Below are positions 59,165 to 64,000 of a DNA stretch of 64,000 nt, one piece after another. The notes beneath the pieces are model-generated. The model did no database searches and was not told the origin of the DNA. It saw only the letters and a program-made list of their open reading frames with translations. The DNA is from DASZHJ01 sp035507155 (lineage in GTDB: Bacteria; Pseudomonadota; Alphaproteobacteria; ATCC43930; CGMCC-115725): NCBI GenBank assembly GCA_035507155.1, contig DATJOK010000213.1, positions 1 through 64,000 of the forward strand. The letters are read 5' to 3'. The translations under genes were made by a program, and so were the position numbers. How positions within the stretch are numbered: the first letter of the stretch is position 1; each line of letters begins with the position of its first letter.

Positions 59165-60850
59165 ATGCGCGCCGCGTTCCACGGCATCAATGGCCGTATT
59201 CTCCTGATACCGATCATCGCCGTGCTGGCGCTGACGCTGGTCGGCGTGATCTCGATCCGGACCATCGGCAGCGTCACCGTCGAGGAGCATCAGGCGCGCG
59301 CCCGCGTGGTCGCCGAGGCCGCCACCAAGATCGTCGAGCTCTTCGAGCAGAAGGCGGCGTCGGGCGCCATGTCCCAGGAGGCCGCCCAGGAGGCCGCCAA
59401 GGAAGTGCTGCGCGCCATCCGCTACGACGGCAACGAATACGTCATGGCGCGCACCACCGACGGCGTCATCACGGCCCATGGCATGCTGAAGTCCCAGGAG
59501 GGCAAGAACACCATGGACGCCCAGGATCCGAACGGCGTCCATTATGGCCGCGACATGATCGAGGCGGCGAAGGCGGGCGGCGGCTTCAGCTACTACCGCT
59601 GGCCGAAGACTCCCAACACGCCGCCGGCGCGCAAGGTGACCTATTCGAAGCTGAGCGGCCGCTGGAACTGGGTGGTCTCCTCCGGCATCTACCTCGACGA
59701 GGTGGAGGCGGCGGTGTGGGACAACACGCTCTGGACCGGCGGCATCATCGTCGCGCTGGCCGTGCTGACGTTCGGCCTCGCCCTCTGGCTGGCGCGGCGC
59801 ATCAGCGTTCCGATCCTCGGCCTGAGCAGGGTCACCAACCGGATCGCCGAGGGCGACCTGGCGGTCGAGGTTCCCGGCCTCGCGCGCACGGACGAGATCG
59901 GCACCATGGCGCAGGCGATCGGCGTGCTCAGGGAGAAATCCGCCGAGGCGCTGCGTCTGCGCGCCGAGCAGGATCGCCTCAAGGCCTCGGCGGCGGAGCA
60001 GCAGAAGGAGTCCATGCGCAAGCTCGCCGACGGCTTCGAGGCCTCGGTCAAGGGCGTGGTCGAGGGCATGGCGTCCTCGGCGACGGAGATGGAGGCCTCG
60101 GCCAACGCGATGACGGCGGCGGCCTCCGAGGCGGATCGCCAGGCGACCTCGGCCGCCAGCGCGGCGACCGAGACCAGCAGCAACGTCGGCACGGTTGCCT
60201 CGGCCACCGAGGAGCTCTCCGCCTCGATCGGCGAGATCGCGCGCCAGGTCGCCCAGTCCTCGGAGATCGCCGCCGGCGCCGTCGCCGAGGCGGAGCGCAC
60301 CAACGCGGCGATGGCCGCGCTCGCGGAGTCCGCGCGGCGCGTCGGCGACATCGTCGAGCTGATCGGCGGCATCGCCAGCCAGACCAACCTCCTGGCGCTC
60401 AACGCCACCATCGAGGCGGCGCGCGCCGGCGAGGCGGGGAAGGGCTTCGCCGTCGTCGCCACCGAGGTCAAATCGCTCGCCACCCAGGCCGCCAAGGCGA
60501 CCGAGGAGATCCAGGCCAAGGTGGCGGAGATCCAGTCGATGACAGCGTCCGCCGTCACCGGCATCGAGGGCATCGGCGGCACCGTCTCGCGCATGAACGA
60601 GATCACCGCCGCCGTCTCCGCCGCCGTCGAGCAGCAGGGCGCGGCGACGCGGGAGATCGCCGGCAACGTGCAGCAGGCCGCTTCCGGCACGCGGCAGGTC
60701 TCCGCGAACCTGGCCGGCGCCCAGACGGCGGTCTCGGAATCGAGCGCGGTCGCCGGCAACGTGCTGAGCGCGGCAGGCACCCTCTCGCGCGACGCCGAGC
60801 GCCTGCGCAGCGAGGTCGACAGCTTCCTTGCCACCGTCCGCGCGGCCTGA
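59165..60850 (+). CDS. Methyl-accepting chemotaxis protein with single Cache domain
   Basis: 561 residues. TM1 about 12-30, a periplasmic sCache_2-type domain about 35-185 ('EYVMARTTDGVITAHGM......GKNTMDAQDPNGVHYGRDMIEAAKAGGGFSYYRWPK.....PARKVTYSKL..RWNWVVSSGIYLDEV'), TM2 about 190-209, HAMP about 210-262. The MCP signalling hairpin tip is 'GIASQTNLLALNATIEAARAGEAGKGFAVVATEVKSLA'. sCache_2 receptors commonly sense small organic acids (family knowledge). No CheR pentapeptide is present. Start at 59165 follows GAGAGGACC; upstream ATGs lack a ribosome site. Confidence 0.94.
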   Translation: MRAAFHGINGRILLIPIIAVLALTLVGVISIRTIGSVTVEEHQARARVVAEAATKIVELFEQKAASGAMSQEAAQEAAKEVLRAIRYDGNEYVMARTTDGVITAHGMLKSQEGKNTMDAQDPNGVHYGRDMIEAAKAGGGFSYYRWPKTPNTPPARKVTYSKLSGRWNWVVSSGIYLDEVEAAVWDNTLWTGGIIVALAVLTFGLALWLARRISVPILGLSRVTNRIAEGDLAVEVPGLARTDEIGTMAQAIGVLREKSAEALRLRAEQDRLKASAAEQQKESMRKLADGFEASVKGVVEGMASSATEMEASANAMTAAASEADRQATSAASAATETSSNVGTVASATEELSASIGEIARQVAQSSEIAAGAVAEAERTNAAMAALAESARRVGDIVELIGGIASQTNLLALNATIEAARAGEAGKGFAVVATEVKSLATQAAKATEEIQAKVAEIQSMTASAVTGIEGIGGTVSRMNEITAAVSAAVEQQGAATREIAGNVQQAASGTRQVSANLAGAQTAVSESSAVAGNVLSAAGTLSRDAERLRSEVDSFLATVRAA

Positions 60851-60894
60851 TCCGCGGTTCTCGCAACCCGCCGAGGTGCCCCCTTGACTCCCGC

Positions 60895-60933
60895 ATGAAC
60901 CCGGGTTCATTCTTTCATGTGAACCCAGGTTCA
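60895..60933. promoter_or_regulatory. Two palindromic operators before the TetR gene
   Basis: Site 1 is ATGAACCCGGGTTCAT (60895-60910), a perfect 16-bp palindrome. Site 2 is TGAACCCAGGTTCA (60920-60933), palindromic except at the centre. They start 24 bases apart. A likely -35 box TTGACT (60884-60889) precedes them, so the -10 area falls within site 1. This is a typical autoregulatory arrangement for a TetR repressor encoded directly downstream. Confidence 0.8.
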
Positions 60934-60953
60934 GTCTTTCGGGCGAGGGCGCG

Positions 60954-61580
60954 GTGGCCTATCGGCGCACGGAGAAGGCGGCGCAGCGGCTGGCGGACAA
61001 GCGGGCGCGGATCCTGAGAGCCGCCCGCGAGCTGGTGGCCGATGGCGGCTGGCCGGCGGCGCAGATCGACCACGTGGCACTCCGGGCCGAGGTCGCGACC
61101 GGCACCGTCTATCGCTACTGGGCCTCGAAAGCCGAGCTCTGCGCGGAGATCGTGGCCTCCGTCTCGGCGCGCGAGGTGGGGATCGTGAAGGCGGTGGCGG
61201 ATGCCGACGAGAGGCCCGCCGAGAAGCTCGCGGCCGCCGTCCGCACTTTCGCCAGCCGCGCCTTGCAGGGGCGGCGGCTCGCCTATGCCCTCATCGCCGA
61301 GCCCGTCGATCCCGAGGTGGAGGCCGTCCGTCTCGACTACCGGGCGCAGCTCGCCCATTGCTTCGAGCGCATCCTCCGCGAGGGGATCATGCGCGGGGCC
61401 TTCCCGCGGCTCGATCCGGCGGTGGCGGCCGCCTGCATCGTCGGCGCCTTCATGGAAGCGCTGGTCGGACCGCTGGCGCCGAGCAAATTCACCGGCGCCC
61501 GCGCCGACCGTCACCTCGTCGAGCAGATCGCCCGGTTCTGCCTGCGCGCCAGTCTCGGCGCCGCGGAGGCGAGGCCATGA
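60954..61580 (+). CDS. TetR-family transcriptional regulator
   Basis: 208 residues with an N-terminal helix-turn-helix (about 14-60, 'ADKRARILRAARELVADGGWPAAQIDHVALRAEVATGTVYRYWASKAELCAEIV'). The ligand-binding helices follow (80-205). Start is GTG. The stop overlaps the acyl-CoA dehydrogenase start (ATGA), so regulator and enzyme are co-expressed and probably repressed by this protein through the two upstream palindromes, with an acyl-CoA or fatty acid as inducer (inference). Confidence 0.93.
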   Translation: MAYRRTEKAAQRLADKRARILRAARELVADGGWPAAQIDHVALRAEVATGTVYRYWASKAELCAEIVASVSAREVGIVKAVADADERPAEKLAAAVRTFASRALQGRRLAYALIAEPVDPEVEAVRLDYRAQLAHCFERILREGIMRGAFPRLDPAVAAACIVGAFMEALVGPLAPSKFTGARADRHLVEQIARFCLRASLGAAEARP

Positions 61581-63268
61581 AGGCCCGCGATCCGGTCGCG
61601 CTGCCGGTGCTGCCGGCAGAGGGCTATGCCACCCACGAGGTGATGAACCAGGCGTCGCCGCTCGTCGGTCACGACGCCTTCACCGGCGACCGGCTGCTGC
61701 AGGAGATCGCCGCGCGCGAGAAGATTTCCTGGGCGCAGCCCCTGCTGGCCGACGCGGGAAAGACGGTCGCGAGCGCGCGGGTGGCTGAGCTCGCGCGCGA
61801 CGCCAACCGGCATCTCCCCGAGCTCAGGACGCACGACCGCTTCGGCAATCGCATCGACCAGGTCGAGTTCCATCCCGCCTGGCACCAGCTGATGTCGCTC
61901 GCGATCGGCGAGGGAACCCACGCGCTCGCCTGGACGGCGACAGAGCCCGGCGCCCATGTGGCGCGGGGCATGCTGTCCTATCTCTGGAACCAGGGGGAGA
62001 GCGGCATCTGCTGTCCCCTCGGCATGACCTATTCGGCGGTGCCGGCGCTGCGCCTGCAGCCCGAGCTCGCGGCGCTCTGGGAGCCCTTCGTCCTCTCGAC
62101 GCGCTACGATCCGACGCCGGCGCCGATGCGGGAGAAAGCCGGCGGCACGGTCGGCATGACGCTCACCGAGAAGCAGGGCGGCTCGGATCTGCGGGCGACC
62201 CAGACCACGGCGCGTCCGGCGTCGCGGCCGGGACCGGGCGAGGCCTATCTGATCGACGGCCACAAGTGGTTCTTCTCGGTGCCGCAGAGCGATCTCTTCG
62301 TCACCCTGGCGCGCACGGAGCGCGGCGTCTCCTGCTTCCTGCTGCCGGGATGGCTGCCGGACGGCACGCGCAACCGCCTGCTGATCCAGCGCCTCAAGGA
62401 CAAGTGCGGCAACCGCTCGAATGCCTCCAGCGAGATCGAGTACCGCGGCGCGCTCGGCTGGCTCATCGGCGAGGAGGGGCAGGGGATCAAGGTGGCGCTG
62501 GCGATGACGCATCTGACGCGCCTCGACTTCGCCATCGGCTCCGCCGGCCTGATGCGCCGCGCGCTCTCGGAGGCGATCCACCACGCGAGCGGCCGCCGCG
62601 CGTTCCAGAAGGCGCTGGTCGACCAGCCGCTCATGCAGAACGTGCTGGCGGATCTGGCGGTCGAGGTGGAGGCGGCGACGCTGCTCGCCTTCCGGCTGGC
62701 GCGGGCGGTCGACGACGAGGCGGCCGGCGATGCCGCCGCCCGGCTGCTGGTGCGCATCGGCACGCCGGTCGGCAAGTACTGGAACTGCAAGCGCGCGGTC
62801 GGCGTCGTGCACGAGGCCCTCGAATGCCACGGCGGCAACGGCTTCATCGAGGAGGGGCCGATGGCGCGACTCTATCGCGAGGCGCCGCTCAACGGCATCT
62901 GGGAGGGGAGCGGCAACATCATCGCCCTCGACGTGCTGCGCGCCGCCGCCCGGACGCCGGAGAGCGTCGGTGCCTTCCTCGCGGAGGTGCGCGCCGCCCG
63001 CGGCGGCGACCGGCGCCTCGACCGCGCCGTCGACCGGCTGGAGGCGGAGCTCGCCCGACCCGAGGAGCAGGAGGCGCGGGCGCGCCGGATCGTCGAGAAG
63101 ATGGCGATCGCCCTGCAGGCGAGCCTCGTCATCCGGCACTCGCCGTCCGCCGTCGCCGATGCCTTCTGCGCGACGCGTCTCGAGGGCGACGGCGGTGCCG
63201 CCTATGGCAGCTTGCCGGCAGGCCTCGCGCAGCGGGCGATCATCGAGCGCGCCCGCATGGCCCTCTGA
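61577..63268 (+). CDS. AidB-like acyl-CoA dehydrogenase family protein
   Basis: 563 residues, longer than usual ACADs (about 380) and close to AidB (about 540). N-terminal extension 'GYATHEVMNQASPLVGHDAFTGDRLLQE' is AidB-like. The FAD part shows 'GMTLTEKQGGSDLRATQTTA' and 'GHKWFFSVPQSDLFVTLART'. The C-terminal domain has 'AVGVVHEALECHGGNGFIEEGPMARLYREAPLNGIWEGSGNIIALDVLRAAA'. AidB itself is tied to alkylation damage; many homologues are ordinary acyl-CoA oxidoreductases. The TetR neighbour supports a fatty-acid-type role. Start ATG overlaps tetR by 4 bases. Confidence 0.92.
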   Translation: MKARDPVALPVLPAEGYATHEVMNQASPLVGHDAFTGDRLLQEIAAREKISWAQPLLADAGKTVASARVAELARDANRHLPELRTHDRFGNRIDQVEFHPAWHQLMSLAIGEGTHALAWTATEPGAHVARGMLSYLWNQGESGICCPLGMTYSAVPALRLQPELAALWEPFVLSTRYDPTPAPMREKAGGTVGMTLTEKQGGSDLRATQTTARPASRPGPGEAYLIDGHKWFFSVPQSDLFVTLARTERGVSCFLLPGWLPDGTRNRLLIQRLKDKCGNRSNASSEIEYRGALGWLIGEEGQGIKVALAMTHLTRLDFAIGSAGLMRRALSEAIHHASGRRAFQKALVDQPLMQNVLADLAVEVEAATLLAFRLARAVDDEAAGDAAARLLVRIGTPVGKYWNCKRAVGVVHEALECHGGNGFIEEGPMARLYREAPLNGIWEGSGNIIALDVLRAAARTPESVGAFLAEVRAARGGDRRLDRAVDRLEAELARPEEQEARARRIVEKMAIALQASLVIRHSPSAVADAFCATRLEGDGGAAYGSLPAGLAQRAIIERARMAL

Positions 63269-63281
63269 TCGAGGCCCGGCG

Positions 63282-64000
63282 ATGCAGGACTTCAAGGACA
63301 AGGTCGTTCTCGTCACCGGCGGTGCCACCGGCATCGGGCGGGCGGCGGCGCTCGCCTTCGCCCGCCGCGGCGCCCGCGTGGTGATCGCGGGGCGGCGGCA
63401 GAGCGAGGGCGAGAAGGCGGTGGCGGCGCTCGCGGAGATCGGCGCCGCCGGCAGCTTCATCCGCAGCGACGTGACCAAGCCGGCGGATCTCGAGGCGCTG
63501 CATCGCCGGGTCATGAGCGAGCACCGCCGCCTCGACGTCGCCTTCAATAACGCGGGCTACCAGGAGCCGCGCGCGCCGATCGCCGACCAGGACCCGGCGC
63601 TCTACGACCGCGTCTTCGACACCAATCTGCGCTCGGTCTATCTCTCGCTGCAGCAGCAGCTCCGCCTCATGGCGGCGCAGGGCAGGGGCGCCATCGTCAT
63701 CAACACCTCGGTGAGCGGGCTGCGCAATCCCAATCCCGGCCTCGCGCTCTATTCCGCCTCCAAGGCGGCGCTCGTCTCGCTGATGCGCTCGGCGGCGATG
63801 GAATATGCGGAGAAGGGGATCCGCATCAACGCGGTGGCGCCCGGCCGCGTCGTCACCGACATGATGCTGGGATCGAAGATCATGGACATGAGCGCGGTCG
63901 CGGCGGGACTGCCGCTCCGCCGCATGGGCCGGCCGGAGGAAATCGCCGAGGCGGTGGTCTGGCTCGCCTCCGACGCCGCCTCCTACGTGGTGGGCCACGT
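63282..64000 (+). CDS. Short-chain dehydrogenase/reductase, truncated by window end
   Basis: Reading is open from ATG 63282 to the end of the window (239 codons). TGGATGIG (about 13-20) binds NAD(P), 'DVAFNNAGYQEP' holds the NNAG motif, 'VINTSVSGLRN' and YSASKAAL give the catalytic Ser, Tyr and Lys, and 'INAVAPGRVVTDMM' follows. The remaining part ends '...EEIAEAVVWLASDAASYVVGHV'. About 10-15 residues are missing from the usual length. It follows the AidB-like gene by 13 bases and is likely in the same TetR-controlled unit. Confidence 0.94.
   Translation, partial: MQDFKDKVVLVTGGATGIGRAAALAFARRGARVVIAGRRQSEGEKAVAALAEIGAAGSFIRSDVTKPADLEALHRRVMSEHRRLDVAFNNAGYQEPRAPIADQDPALYDRVFDTNLRSVYLSLQQQLRLMAAQGRGAIVINTSVSGLRNPNPGLALYSASKAALVSLMRSAAMEYAEKGIRINAVAPGRVVTDMMLGSKIMDMSAVAAGLPLRRMGRPEEIAEAVVWLASDAASYVVGH

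Overview
The window is GC-rich DNA from a bacterial chromosome and almost completely filled with genes. Gene content points to a free-living alphaproteobacterium, probably soil or rhizosphere. The signs are many solute-binding-protein ABC transporters, FCD-type GntR regulators, a hopanoid C-3 methylase, a small 'GIGHNQGP' protein of a type known from alphaproteobacteria, and dispersed palindromic elements (GTCCTTCGAGAC...CTCAGGATGAGG) of a type common in Hyphomicrobiales and related orders. Genus cannot be fixed from the sequence alone. No phage, insertion sequence, rRNA or CRISPR array was seen.

Layout. 1-5.5 kb: tRNA-Phe, small secreted proteins and lipoproteins, a methyltransferase, an NTF2-like protein and a BrkB-type membrane protein. 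5.5-11.2 kb: an RraA-like lyase divergent from a GntR regulator and a four-gene ABC transporter. 11.2-12.5 kb: a class II Fic protein. 12.6-20 kb: a sugar ABC transporter without an ATPase, divergent from a GntR regulator and an L-fucose-type oxidative pathway (aldolase, mutarotase, aldo/keto reductase, lactonase). 20-24 kb: a GHNQGP protein, a PTP-like phosphatase and an acyl-CoA dehydrogenase pair with an enoyl-CoA hydratase. 24-27.6 kb: HpnR and a PAS histidine kinase. 27.6-32.1 kb: a complete Liv-type branched-chain amino-acid (or aromatic/amide) importer. 32.4-43 kb: OtsA, a two-subunit molybdenum hydroxylase, two alpha/beta hydrolases, a methyltransferase, a formyl-THF hydrolase-like protein, a tartrate/malate dehydrogenase, a 2-keto-4-pentenoate hydratase-type enzyme and an NTF2-like protein. 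43-45.3 kb: an iron-uptake locus (cupredoxin plus FTR1 permease). 45.3-50.3 kb: NIPSNAP protein, ThDP enzyme, aldehyde dehydrogenase and an OFA-family MFS carrier. 50.5-59 kb: gamma-glutamyltransferase, DUF1028 protein and a full Opp/Dpp peptide importer. 59-64 kb: a chemoreceptor, then TetR, an AidB-like acyl-CoA dehydrogenase and a truncated SDR.

Most blocks have a recognisable logic: a local regulator, an uptake system and a short catabolic route. Several blocks are incomplete in the window, such as the sugar importer without an ATPase, the fucose-type pathway without a dehydratase, and OtsA without OtsB.

The most unusual object is the FTR1 gene (43654-45222). It continues in frame through a signal-peptide-like segment (AWA|D) into a beta-rich, outer-membrane-protein-like domain of about 228 residues. 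It lies behind a promoter region with three TTGCGA/TCGCAA half-sites. Other points of interest are two palindromic repeat elements (one inside the peptide-transporter operon), paired palindromic operators before the TetR gene, and a strong attenuator-like hairpin behind the Liv binding-protein gene.
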